Source: an uncultured Oscillospiraceae bacterium (GTDB taxonomy: Bacteria > Bacillota > Clostridia > Oscillospirales > Ruminococcaceae). From it: a DNA stretch of 10,373 nucleotides. The notes beneath the pieces are model-generated. The model made no database searches and was not told the DNA's origin. It worked only from the letters and a program-made list of their open reading frames with translations. The position numbers were made by a program, and so were the translations under genes. The stretch spans positions 1-10,373 of the forward strand of contig CAJGEB010000022.1 in assembly GCA_904502045.1 (NCBI GenBank), in the 5' to 3' direction. This document shows positions 1-6,508 of this stretch, piece by piece (within the stretch, counting starts at the first letter, position 1; each line of letters begins with the position of its first letter).

Positions 1-179
1 CCGTAAAATGCATCTATTCCGAGCTCCAGCACCGGCGACAGCATACAGGTCAGAAAAAATACGCTCACCGTTATTTTTACCATCTTTTTTATATTACCCG
101 ACGGAGAAATAAGCTCCGCCGCTGCTCCCGCTATTGCCGCCGCGCATATCGAAAACGCCCAGTCCTTTATCGCTTCCAT
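1..179 (-). CDS. spoIIIAF: SpoIIIAF, N-terminal part (gene runs off the left edge)
   Basis: Last gene of the spoIIIA operon, a mother-cell membrane protein of the SpoIIIA-SpoIIQ channel. Only the first 59 codons are in the window. The peptide starts MEAIKDWAFSICAAAIAG, has a first hydrophobic helix at about residues 6-23, a short polar hinge containing SPSGNIKKM, and a second hydrophobic stretch at about 34-50 ending in a CMLSPVLEL motif. This two-helix hairpin start with a conserved proline after the second helix is typical of SpoIIIAF; the soluble ring-forming domain would follow beyond position 1. The ATG lies 9 bases after the spoIIIAE stop, with a GGTAGGGTGATGG stretch upstream as a modest ribosome binding site overlapping the spoIIIAE stop. 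The family call rests on operon position and this N-terminus only. Confidence 0.88.
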   Translation of the reverse strand, partial: MEAIKDWAFSICAAAIAGAAAELISPSGNIKKMVKITVSVFFLTCMLSPVLELGIDAFY

Positions 180-188
180 TCCATCACC

Positions 189-1340
189 CTACCTCGTTCC
201 CACGCTTATCATAAGCGCGGTAGATACTATCATCAGCAAAATAAAGGTCAAATTTATCGCAAAAAGTATCGTTACCGCCGCATTTGACGCCTTCAGCGCC
301 TTGGTTGCGGTCTGTTCTCCCAACGCTCCGCTTATTACCGAAGCAATTTTGGTTACCGCCATCCACAGCAGACTGTTTATTATCGTCGGAAGATTCATTA
401 CCGCCACCGCTATTATCCCGAAGGAGCCGACGGTGGATTTCAAAAGCTTTACGCACCCTTGAGCCGTCGTGTACGCTTCGGAAAGGGCTCCTCCCACCAC
501 CGGCACAAAGCTGCTTACCACAAATTTCGCCGCTTTAACCGTTACTCCGTCGGCACTCGCAGTTACAAACGTCTGAAGGCTGAGTATTCCTATAAACACC
601 GTAAGAATAAGTCCGAGTCCCCAGCAGACCGCGCTTTTTACACTACCCGCTATCTCATCGAGTCCGTACTCCTTTACCGCCGCGCCCACAAGCGAAAGCG
701 CCAAAAAAATACTCACTAAAGGCACAAGTATCCCCTTTGCGATACTCGAAGACACCTGCGCGGCGGCAAACAGTGCAGTGTTATATCCCGCCGCAGAGAT
801 AGGCTGTCCGTTTGCCGTGATTATTCCCGCGTAAACCGGTACGAAGCTTATCATAAAATCCCCGCTCGCCGATATCGCCTCGCTTGTCCGCTTTATATTT
901 TCCGTCACCGGTACCACTACCGCCGCTGCCGCACACAGCGAGCCTATTATCTCCACCCATTTTCCGCTGTCATTTTCAAATCCTGCCCTGAGCGCCTTTG
1001 CAATACCCATAATTATCACTATTCCCACCACCGTTGCCGCGGATTTCAGCGGCTTTGACAGCTCCTGCCTTATCAGCGCAAAGCTTACCCTGAAAAAATC
1101 CTTCGGCGCAAGTCCAATCATACTCTTAACGCTTATTTCTTTTATTCCGAGCTCCTTCATAAGCTCCCACACCTCGTCCGACACCTTGCTTCCGACCTCG
1201 TTTATTCCGCTTGAATCAAGCAGACTCTCTGCGTTTTCAAGATAGTCGGCTCCCCACGCACAGTACGCACGCCCGTATATAAAAAATACCGAAATAAGCG
1301 TCATCAAAATTACCGCTCTCTTTTTCATTTTTACGACCAT
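189..1340 (-). CDS. spoIIIAE: SpoIIIAE, stage III sporulation membrane protein
   Basis: Polytopic mother-cell membrane component of the SpoIIIA-SpoIIQ channel between mother cell and forespore. The 383-aa product has an N-terminal signal peptide (MKKR then a hydrophobic run, residues 5-22, likely cleaved around 25-30), an extracellular segment of about 70 residues, and hydrophobic helices at roughly 101-117, 129-145, 162-176, 204-223, 239-260, 305-329 and 355-380. Length is close to the roughly 400 aa of the Bacillus subtilis protein. The FVPVVGGALSEAY segment (278-290) in the C-terminal half fits the family. It lies 46 bases after spoIIIAD, the largest gap in the operon. The start is uncertain between 1340 and an in-frame ATG at 1328 (MKKRAVIL); an AAAGGTAG sequence sits about 16 bases before 1340, and nothing better precedes 1328. 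Confidence 0.95.
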   Translation of the reverse strand: MVVKMKKRAVILMTLISVFFIYGRAYCAWGADYLENAESLLDSSGINEVGSKVSDEVWELMKELGIKEISVKSMIGLAPKDFFRVSFALIRQELSKPLKSAATVVGIVIIMGIAKALRAGFENDSGKWVEIIGSLCAAAAVVVPVTENIKRTSEAISASGDFMISFVPVYAGIITANGQPISAAGYNTALFAAAQVSSSIAKGILVPLVSIFLALSLVGAAVKEYGLDEIAGSVKSAVCWGLGLILTVFIGILSLQTFVTASADGVTVKAAKFVVSSFVPVVGGALSEAYTTAQGCVKLLKSTVGSFGIIAVAVMNLPTIINSLLWMAVTKIASVISGALGEQTATKALKASNAAVTILFAINLTFILLMIVSTALMISVGTR

Positions 1341-1386
1341 CGCTTTTTAAAAGCTACCTTTCTTTAGAAAATCCCTGCACCAAAAA

Positions 1387-1776
1387 CTATCTTCCCATTA
1401 TTTTCATCGCAAGGTTAAGCAGCGCTCTGAAAAGAGGCATACTTATCACAAGTATCGCCGCCTTACCCACCATTTCCACCTTTGCCGCTATCGCTCCCTG
1501 TCCGCTGTCACGGCAGGCGTCCGCCGCAAGCTGTGTTATGAAGCATATCCCCAAACTCTTCAGGAGTACCTCTATGTACGCGCTCTGCATATTCGTCGCC
1601 TTGAGTATATAATCAAGGTCGCTCAGCACGGGGTAGACCGTCTTGAGCGCTATATACATTATCACCACGCCGGTACTCAAACTTACCGCAAGTGCATACT
1701 CAGGCTTGTACTGCTTTATTATTACCGCAAGTGCGGCTCCCACAGCCGCTATTCCTATCGCTGCATATATATCCAT
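1387..1776 (-). CDS. spoIIIAD: SpoIIIAD, stage III sporulation membrane protein
   Basis: Small integral membrane protein of the SpoIIIA complex, related to SpoIIIAC and proposed in spore formers to act in the mother-cell membrane beside the channel rings. It has 129 aa (B. subtilis about 133). Hydrophobic helices are visible at about 4-18, 29-50 (VSLSTGVVIMYIALKTVYPVL region), 72-86 and 105-125. The AYIEVLLKSLGICFITQLAADAC stretch (about 66-88), continuing into the RDSGQGAIAAKVEM region, is characteristic of the family. The reading frame is linked to spoIIIAC in an unusual way: the upstream TAG stop, one sense codon (GGT) and this ATG are in the same frame, so no longer start is possible. The only ribosome-binding match, TAGGG, is almost against the ATG, which suggests translational coupling. 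Confidence 0.95.
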   Translation of the reverse strand: MDIYAAIGIAAVGAALAVIIKQYKPEYALAVSLSTGVVIMYIALKTVYPVLSDLDYILKATNMQSAYIEVLLKSLGICFITQLAADACRDSGQGAIAAKVEMVGKAAILVISMPLFRALLNLAMKIMGR

Positions 1777-1779
1777 ACC

Positions 1780-1974
1780 CTACAACCCAAACACCGATTT
1801 TACCGTTTCAAACAAATTACTTATCTCGTAAACTATCATCATAAGCACCACGACAAGTCCCGCCAGAGTAGTCATCATTGCCTGCTCCTCTCTCCCCGCT
1901 CGTATAAGGACTTGGTTGAGTACCGCAACGATTATTCCTATCGCCGCTATTTTAAATATCATATCCACTTCCAT
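1780..1974 (-). CDS. spoIIIAC: SpoIIIAC, stage III sporulation membrane protein
   Basis: Very small two-helix membrane protein of the SpoIIIA channel. Helices are seen at about residues 5-20 and 33-51, with a polar turn around GREEQAM between them. I chose the ATG at 1974 (MEVDMIFKIAAIG, 64 aa) over an in-frame GTG at 1983. The sequence AGGCGG lies 9 bases before the ATG but would touch the GTG, and the B. subtilis protein begins with the alignable MGVD motif. It lies 26 bases after spoIIIAB and one codon before spoIIIAD. It resembles the first part of SpoIIIAD, consistent with the known relationship of the two families. Confidence 0.94.
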   Translation of the reverse strand: MEVDMIFKIAAIGIIVAVLNQVLIRAGREEQAMMTTLAGLVVVLMMIVYEISNLFETVKSVFGL

Positions 1975-2000
1975 ATTACGCACCCGCCTTTTTCGCGCAA

Positions 2001-2513
2001 TTATATAAGGAGAATCGCCATTCCCGCTCCCAAAAGAGTACCGAGCGTTCGATACAGCGTACCCTTTTCCTCATACTTCTTTTCCGCCTCCCCGACAAAC
2101 CCTTCCATCCTCAGCGCTATCTCCTCTATCGCCTTTACCTGCGACTGCGCATCGTACTTCCCAAGCGCCGTGCTTAACTGCGAAAACACCCTCGCTTCAG
2201 CATCCGTCAGCTTCATCTCCCGCTTAGCTGCCGCTACGCTTTTTTCCCACGCCTTCGGAAATATCTCGCCTTTTCTGCAGAGTACCGTGCACTCCGACAC
2301 CGCTTTTAGTCCCCGAAACCTGCCCTCTGCATCTATCTTTTCTATTATTTTGTCAGTCAAGTCCAGACTGTACTGCAGCTCCCGCTCGACAGTCCGCAAA
2401 AAGAGCACAGCCTCTCGCAGCTTGTTTACTCTTTCCTTCAACATACCCGAAAAGTAAAAGCCGAGTCCGCTTGAGGCTCCGACGAGCATTATAAGTCCCA
2501 AAATCCCGTACAT
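2001..2513 (-). CDS. spoIIIAB: SpoIIIAB, stage III sporulation protein
   Basis: Membrane-anchored cytoplasmic protein that pairs with the ATPase SpoIIIAA; the family resembles type II secretion GspF-like platform proteins. The 170-aa length equals the usual size (B. subtilis about 171). It has a hydrophobic N-terminal helix at 3-23, a mainly helical charged middle including FLRTVERELQYSLDLTD (about 38-54), and a C-terminal hydrophobic helix at about 152-170 ending in GTLLGAGMAILLI, which is the expected topology. The ATG is separated from the spoIIIAA stop by a single in-frame codon (TAA GAG ATG), and the AGAGAGG ribosome binding site lies across the end of spoIIIAA, so translation of the two is probably coupled. 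Confidence 0.95.
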   Translation of the reverse strand: MYGILGLIMLVGASSGLGFYFSGMLKERVNKLREAVLFLRTVERELQYSLDLTDKIIEKIDAEGRFRGLKAVSECTVLCRKGEIFPKAWEKSVAAAKREMKLTDAEARVFSQLSTALGKYDAQSQVKAIEEIALRMEGFVGEAEKKYEEKGTLYRTLGTLLGAGMAILLI

Positions 2514-2516
2514 CTC

Positions 2517-3425
2517 TTACCTCTCTGCATCTATTATCTTGTCTATCCTTCCGACCTCTCCGCCGCCCATCATTATTACTATCTTTTTGAAGGCTCCCGT
2601 ACCGAGCAGTGCGCGGATGTGCTCTCTTGCATACAGCTCCTGAATACTCCCCGCGTGTGCCGTAGCAATAACACTCGCGCCGTTGTTTACCGCCACCGTA
2701 AGCACCTCCGCTTCACCCCTGCCGCCTATCTCGTCGCATATTATTACTTCCGGCGAAAGAGTTCGCACCGCCATCGTTATTCCCTCGCACTTGTTAAATC
2801 CCGAAAGCACATCGCAGGTAATTCCAAGGTCATACCCCTCAGGTGCTATCTCACGGCGCTCGTCCACCACCGTTACCTTTATGTACCTTCCCATCCGCGC
2901 AGACGCAAGCTGTCTTGCCATATCCCGCACTACCGTAGTCTTGCCGCACCCTGCGGCTCCCGCTATCATAATTCCGCAAAGTCCGTCCTTGTATGCAACC
3001 GAAATGAGCTCGTCCGCGCTGCCCTTTATCTCCCGCGCTACCCTTATATTGAGCGAGGTTATGTCACGCATACCGAAAACTCCCTCTGCGCCGCGAACCG
3101 CCGAACCGCATATTCCCACTCTGTGTCCGCCGCGCACCGTTACATACCCCTCGCTTATCTCTTGCTGATGGGTATGCACCGAGTAGCCGCACACAGCCGA
3201 AAAGCACTCTGCTATCTCGTCGCGGCTGAGTATTTTCCCGCGGTGCTTGAGTACCGCATTTACCCCTACAAAAAAATTCTTTTCCCCCGCATAAAGCTGT
3301 ATCGGCCTGTCCGAGCGCAGCCGCACCTCGCGGACGATATCTTTAACTCCCGCCTCCGTATCCAAAAGCACTCTCCGTATCTTTTCGGGTAACACCGCTA
3401 CCGCTCCGTCAAATGCTGATGCCAT
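2517..3425 (-). CDS. spoIIIAA: SpoIIIAA, secretion-type ATPase of the SpoIIIA complex
   Basis: Cytoplasmic P-loop ATPase related to type II/IV secretion (GspE/VirB11) ATPases, thought to energise the mother-cell side of the SpoIIIA-SpoIIQ channel. The 302-aa product (B. subtilis about 307) carries Walker A GAAGCGKTT at 156-164, an aspartate-box-like VVDERREIA at 187-195, Walker B with catalytic glutamate VIICDEIGG at 227-235 (E232), and a sensor-like TAHAGS at 255-260. The HQQEISEGYVTVRGGHRVG region at 86-104 is typical of the family, so all expected motifs are present. AAGGA lies 7 bases before the ATG. It is first in the operon; a putative sigma-E promoter is at 3465-3493. Confidence 0.97.
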   Translation of the reverse strand: MASAFDGAVAVLPEKIRRVLLDTEAGVKDIVREVRLRSDRPIQLYAGEKNFFVGVNAVLKHRGKILSRDEIAECFSAVCGYSVHTHQQEISEGYVTVRGGHRVGICGSAVRGAEGVFGMRDITSLNIRVAREIKGSADELISVAYKDGLCGIMIAGAAGCGKTTVVRDMARQLASARMGRYIKVTVVDERREIAPEGYDLGITCDVLSGFNKCEGITMAVRTLSPEVIICDEIGGRGEAEVLTVAVNNGASVIATAHAGSIQELYAREHIRALLGTGAFKKIVIMMGGGEVGRIDKIIDAER

Positions 3426-3464
3426 CTCATTTTCCTTCTTTCTTCTTTTCTTTCCCGTTTTTTT

Positions 3465-3493
3465 ATCGTATAATGGTAATATGCTGAAAATGG
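3465..3493 (-). promoter_or_regulatory. Putative sigma-E promoter of the spoIIIA operon
   Basis: On the minus strand CCATTTT (3487-3493) and TATACGAT (3465-3472) are separated by 14 bases. Against the sigma-E consensus (KMATATT, about 14, CATACANT) I count 5 of 7 and 6 of 8 matches. Transcription would begin near 3458 and leave a leader of about 33 bases before spoIIIAA. In B. subtilis this operon is transcribed by sigma-E. The match is imperfect, and position and operon identity carry much of the weight. Confidence 0.42.
3469..3474 (+). promoter_or_regulatory. Possible -10 element for traX
   Basis: A perfect TATAAT lies 31 bases upstream of the traX ATG. The region 17 bases further upstream (TTTTCT) is a poor -35. 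The box overlaps the candidate -10 of the opposing spoIIIA promoter, so the two units would share the same few bases. Confidence 0.4.
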
Positions 3494-3505
3494 GGGGGAA
3501 CCGAT

Positions 3506-4201
3506 ATGTCTGCTTTTTATCTCAAAATAATTGCCGTCGCCGCTATGCTCGTAGACCATATCGGTATGATTTTTTTCGATAATCTTTTTATCTTCCGCGC
3601 AGTAGGGCGCATTAGCTTTCCCATCTTCGCATTCCTTATTTTTAACGGATTTAAGCATACGTCCGATATCAAAAAATACCTTCTTCGCCTTTTCGTTTTA
3701 GCCTTACTTTCGGAGCTCCCTTTTGACCTCGCACTCTACGGCTCCGCTCTGCACTTTAATTCCCAAAACGTCTTTTTCACTCTCTTTTTGGGACTTCTTT
3801 CTCTCCATTTATATGAACGCTTCCCCTGCAATATTCCTTACCAGCCTTTTCTTTGCGCGCTGATTGCTTTTCTCACTCGTTCGGACTATTCCTTTTTGGG
3901 AGTACTGCTCATATTTTCTTTCCGTTACCTCAAAACAGACAAAAAAAATACCGTAAGTCTGCTTGCGCTTCTTACGGCATTTACCCTCGCTCAGATACTG
4001 CTGAACGCACCTTCACTTATCGGTACCAAAAATATCTACACGTTATTTTCCTACATCCTCCTGCAGCTTTTTACTCTCCTGTCGGCTCCTCTTATATCAA
4101 GCTATAACCTTTCCCGCGGAGCAAGCTGCAAATACTTCTTCTATCTCTTTTATCCTCTGCATCTTTTAATCCTTTTCTTTATCTCCTCTTTGTTTTTTTA
4201 A
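3506..4201 (+). CDS. TraX-family polytopic membrane protein
   Basis: A 231-aa integral membrane protein matching the TraX family. The family is named after F-plasmid TraX, which acetylates pilin, but it is widespread on Firmicutes chromosomes without conjugation genes, where its role is unknown. Family signatures are KIIA..MLVDHIG (7-20), VGRISFPIFAF (33-43), an HT..KKYLLRL segment (51-62), SELPFDLALYG (69-79) and NVFFTLFLGLLSLHLYE (88-104). About seven or eight hydrophobic helices run to the C-terminus. The start has a run of seven G (3492-3498) as a ribosome binding site 7 bases before the ATG. It is divergent from spoIIIAA and convergent with spoVM, with 10 bases between the two stops and no obvious terminator. 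No conjugation genes are nearby, so a transfer function is not supported. Confidence 0.88.
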   Translation: MSAFYLKIIAVAAMLVDHIGMIFFDNLFIFRAVGRISFPIFAFLIFNGFKHTSDIKKYLLRLFVLALLSELPFDLALYGSALHFNSQNVFFTLFLGLLSLHLYERFPCNIPYQPFLCALIAFLTRSDYSFLGVLLIFSFRYLKTDKKNTVSLLALLTAFTLAQILLNAPSLIGTKNIYTLFSYILLQLFTLLSAPLISSYNLSRGASCKYFFYLFYPLHLLILFFISSLFF

Positions 4202-4211
4202 CCGTTACATC

Positions 4212-4295
4212 TCAAACTTCGCCCTTTTTTATCTTAAATATAAGCCTCAATATCGGAGCTAAAAACTTCGGGCTTTTCACGACTACTACCTTCAT
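4212..4295 (-). CDS. spoVM: SpoVM, small amphipathic sporulation peptide
   Basis: A 27-aa protein too short for routine gene calling. It starts MKVVVVKSPKFLAPILRL and ends with a lysine-rich tail (KIKKGEV). B. subtilis SpoVM (26 aa) has K2, K7, P9, K10, F11, L12, I15 and R17 at the same positions, and all are retained here. SpoVM binds the convex outer forespore membrane and recruits the coat base-layer protein SpoIVA. CGGGAGGGG (4305-4314) lies 9 bases upstream of the ATG and is a strong ribosome binding site. A TATAAT at 4331-4336 (minus) could be a -10, but no good -35 or sigma-E match is visible. The odd residue is P14, where the B. subtilis peptide has glycine. The gene sits about 790 bp upstream of spoIIIAA, on the same strand. 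Confidence 0.9.
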   Translation of the reverse strand: MKVVVVKSPKFLAPILRLIFKIKKGEV

Positions 4296-4394
4296 AAAAA
4301 AATTCCCCTCCCGAATATTATTTGTACCACATTATACTCGAAAAACACAAAAAAGGTTCTGATGTATTAAAAGTCGGTATCAGCAAATAATATA

Positions 4395-4423
4395 TTGACT
4401 CGTTTGCAGGGTAGTTTTATAAT
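4395..4423 (+). promoter_or_regulatory. Sigma-A promoter of the short-chain dehydrogenase gene
   Basis: TTGACT (4395-4400) and TATAAT (4418-4423) are separated by exactly 17 bases, a near-consensus vegetative promoter. Transcription would start near 4430, about 34 bases before the ATG at 4464. Confidence 0.8.
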
Positions 4424-4463
4424 TCCATATAGAAAATCACACTATTGAAGGGATCGATATTTT

Positions 4464-5225
4464 ATGAAAACAGCTATAATCTCCGGAGCCTCGTCCGGTC
4501 TCGGTGCAGAGTACCTCTCCTCTGTCATCAATCTTTTCCCCGACATCAAGGAAATATGGCTCATCGCAAGACGCAAAGAGCGCCTTGAGGAGCTCAGTGC
4601 AAATTACCCCAAAATCTCATTTAAAATATTCCCCCTCGACCTCACCGATACCGCCTCTTTTTCCGTACTCGAAAACTCCCTCAAGGAGTCAAAACCCGAC
4701 GTCCGAATTCTGATAAATAACGCAGGGTGCGGTAAGCTCGGCTATTTTTCGGATACTCCCGCACAGGAACACGCAAAAATCACCGACCTCAACGTCCGCG
4801 CCGCAACACTGCTCCCCGCAACCGTTATTCCCTATATGTCAGAGGGCAGCTTTATCGTAAACGTATGCTCTATCTCGTCGTTTGTACCCAACGCCCGCCT
4901 CGCCGTCTATTCCTCTTCAAAGGCGTACCTCTTCAGCTTGTCAAAGGTACTGCGTCAGGAGCTTAAATCCCGCAAGATAAATTCCCTCGCGGTCTGCCCC
5001 GGTCCGATGTTTACCGAGTTTCTCTCCGTCGCAGAGATACACCCCGACAACTCCAAGACCTTTGCGACACTCCCCTACTGCAAAGCTCCCGAAGTAGCCC
5101 GCCGCTCGCTCATTTACGCCTCGCGCGGTAAAGCCGTCTACACAAACAAGCCCTTCTATAAGTTTTACAGAATACTCGCAAAGCTACTCCCTCACAGCTT
5201 AGTTATGAAGCTCAGTAAGGCGTAA
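4464..5225 (+). CDS. Short-chain dehydrogenase/reductase (SDR family)
   Basis: Cytoplasmic NAD(P)(H)-dependent oxidoreductase of the classical SDR family, 253 aa, a normal length. Visible motifs are the dinucleotide-binding SGASSGLG at 7-14, NNAG at 85-88, the structural/catalytic N110, and the active site S136, Y149 and K153 in YSSSK, followed by CPGP at 178-181 and a threonine at 184. The ARRKERLEEL stretch at 35-44, with basic residues after strand 2, suggests NADP(H) preference. The substrate cannot be told from sequence; the C-terminal tail (RILAKLLPHSLVMKL, 236-250) may form a membrane-facing helix, as in SDRs acting on lipid-like substrates. GAAGGGA lies 10 bases before the ATG, and it appears to be a single-gene unit. 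Codons mostly end in C or T. Confidence 0.93.
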   Translation: MKTAIISGASSGLGAEYLSSVINLFPDIKEIWLIARRKERLEELSANYPKISFKIFPLDLTDTASFSVLENSLKESKPDVRILINNAGCGKLGYFSDTPAQEHAKITDLNVRAATLLPATVIPYMSEGSFIVNVCSISSFVPNARLAVYSSSKAYLFSLSKVLRQELKSRKINSLAVCPGPMFTEFLSVAEIHPDNSKTFATLPYCKAPEVARRSLIYASRGKAVYTNKPFYKFYRILAKLLPHSLVMKLSKA

Positions 5226-5319
5226 AATAAAATCCGAAAGAGATTAACGGAGTAAACGATGCGTAAACAGCGCTAAAAAGCAAGCCGCTTCCAACACGTA
5301 TTTCGTAAGCTGTTTTCTG

Positions 5320-5904
5320 CTAATCTGCATTTTTGCTGTGACGGGTACTGTGAATAAGATTTAATCCCAACAACGCTACGATGATACAAACTGCAGTTCC
5401 GGTCGCGATGTTCATTATTTTTATCGTTCCTTTTGCCATCTCTCCAAATGACACAAGCATCGACCTTTGCAGAGAAAATATTGATACAAAGGCATCGGCA
5501 AAAGATATATTTCTCAGCGTTTTCACCTTGGCAGATGAACACCGTCTTGATTTTGCCAGATTTACCGAGGACAAGGTTATTTTGGTAAAAGCATAGACAG
5601 CTATGCTTATCATAACTATCTCGTGATACACCGTTCCTCTGTCCTGCACGCTTGCAAGTACGACAGTCCCCGCAAGCGTCAAAGACAGCACCATCAATAA
5701 AATACCCGTAAACCGTTTAATAAACTCGGTATTTTCCTTTTTACAGCGCAGGACAGTATATCTGATTACGCTCAAAACAGCATAGTATGTTCCAATCGTC
5801 AGCATCCACCAAGAGCGTGTTATGCAGCTTATTACAATATTGTACGCACTAAATACTATGTTAATGGCTAAACTCAAAAGCGACAGTTTATATATCCTAC
5901 TCAT
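5320..5904 (-). CDS. Polytopic membrane protein of unknown function
   Basis: A 194-aa protein that I do not recognise as a named family. Hydrophobic helices are predicted by eye at about 7-27, 33-53, 66-86, 95-115 and 165-186, with a less certain one near 135-150. A basic loop (KSRRCSSAKVK) falls at 118-128, and no catalytic or metal-binding motif is evident. The ATG overlaps the stop of the upstream TetR gene by 8 bases (AATGAGTAG), so it is translationally coupled to the regulator and is probably its target or effector partner. Third gene of the cassette. No clear terminator is seen in the 94 bases before the convergent dehydrogenase gene. A transporter or stress-response membrane role is only a guess. 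Confidence 0.8.
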   Translation of the reverse strand: MSRIYKLSLLSLAINIVFSAYNIVISCITRSWWMLTIGTYYAVLSVIRYTVLRCKKENTEFIKRFTGILLMVLSLTLAGTVVLASVQDRGTVYHEIVMISIAVYAFTKITLSSVNLAKSRRCSSAKVKTLRNISFADAFVSIFSLQRSMLVSFGEMAKGTIKIMNIATGTAVCIIVALLGLNLIHSTRHSKNAD

Positions 5905-6487
5905 TCAGCTTACCAACTACACACTTCATAATGATTTTGCAAACGGAATCAACACTGTCTGTACAGTTATCGTCCAGCCACTCCATTACGATTGCCGTAA
6001 TACCCACAAGGTAGAACTTGAGGATATAATTCCTTTCTCTTTCCGGAATACAATATCTCGCAAGAACAGGGTTAAAAATGTCTTTGAGTAAATCACTATA
6101 AAGACCGTCAAAACCCATTGCGCCAAACTGCTTGATAGAGGTTTTGAAAACACGCTGATTATCCTTGATAAAGGTTAGATACGGCGTTAGGTATTCAGGC
6201 GTTATGAACATCAGCTCTTTTAAGTGGCAGTTTTGAAACCGCCGCGAGATATGCTGTGTATCCTTTGAAAAATAGGAAAAGAAACTGTTTATAATATGCT
6301 GTGTTGTTTCCTTTAGCAAATCGGCCGTATTTTCATAATGCAGATAAAAGGTCGAGCGATTAACGCCTGCGGCTTCGCAAACTTCCTTGACGGTAATATA
6401 TTCAAAATCCTTCTTTTCCAGCAGGGAGATAAGGGCTTCGTCCATTCTGACAGCCGTATTAAAATACTTGCTTTCATTTTTGTTCAT
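5897..6487 (-). CDS. TetR/AcrR-family transcriptional regulator
   Basis: A 196-aa one-component repressor type. The N-terminal TetR DNA-binding domain covers about residues 8-58: a helix with ALISLLEKKDFEYITVKEV leads into the helix-turn-helix VCEAAGVNRSTFYLHYEN (36-53). The STFYLHY recognition helix is the hallmark. The remaining helical part, with FFSYFSKD near 70 and the KFYLVGITAIVMEWLDD stretch in the last quarter, is the ligand-binding and dimerisation domain and resembles the C-terminal domain common in Clostridia TetR proteins. The ligand is unknown. AAGGAGGG lies before the ATG, and the gene is 21 bases after the 117-aa membrane gene. Cassette membership suggests it controls its own operon. 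Confidence 0.93.
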   Translation of the reverse strand: MNKNESKYFNTAVRMDEALISLLEKKDFEYITVKEVCEAAGVNRSTFYLHYENTADLLKETTQHIINSFFSYFSKDTQHISRRFQNCHLKELMFITPEYLTPYLTFIKDNQRVFKTSIKQFGAMGFDGLYSDLLKDIFNPVLARYCIPERERNYILKFYLVGITAIVMEWLDDNCTDSVDSVCKIIMKCVVGKLNE

Positions 6488-6508
6488 CAGAAAGCCCTCC
6501 TTTTTGGA

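Noticed and set aside
2619..3392. Long open frames on the plus strand opposite spoIIIAA (257 and 161 codons).
   Set aside because: They are antisense shadows of a strongly supported gene; their products are low-complexity and have no ribosome binding site or motif.
3506..4201. A conjugative or integrative element, suggested by the TraX name.
   Set aside because: No relaxase, coupling protein, secretion or integrase gene is present, and TraX homologues are common on chromosomes of Firmicutes.
5226..5319. A bidirectional terminator between the dehydrogenase gene and the convergent cassette.
   Set aside because: Only a 4-bp AAGC/GCTT hairpin before five T on the minus strand and a distant AAACAGC/GCTGTTT pair were found; neither is convincing.
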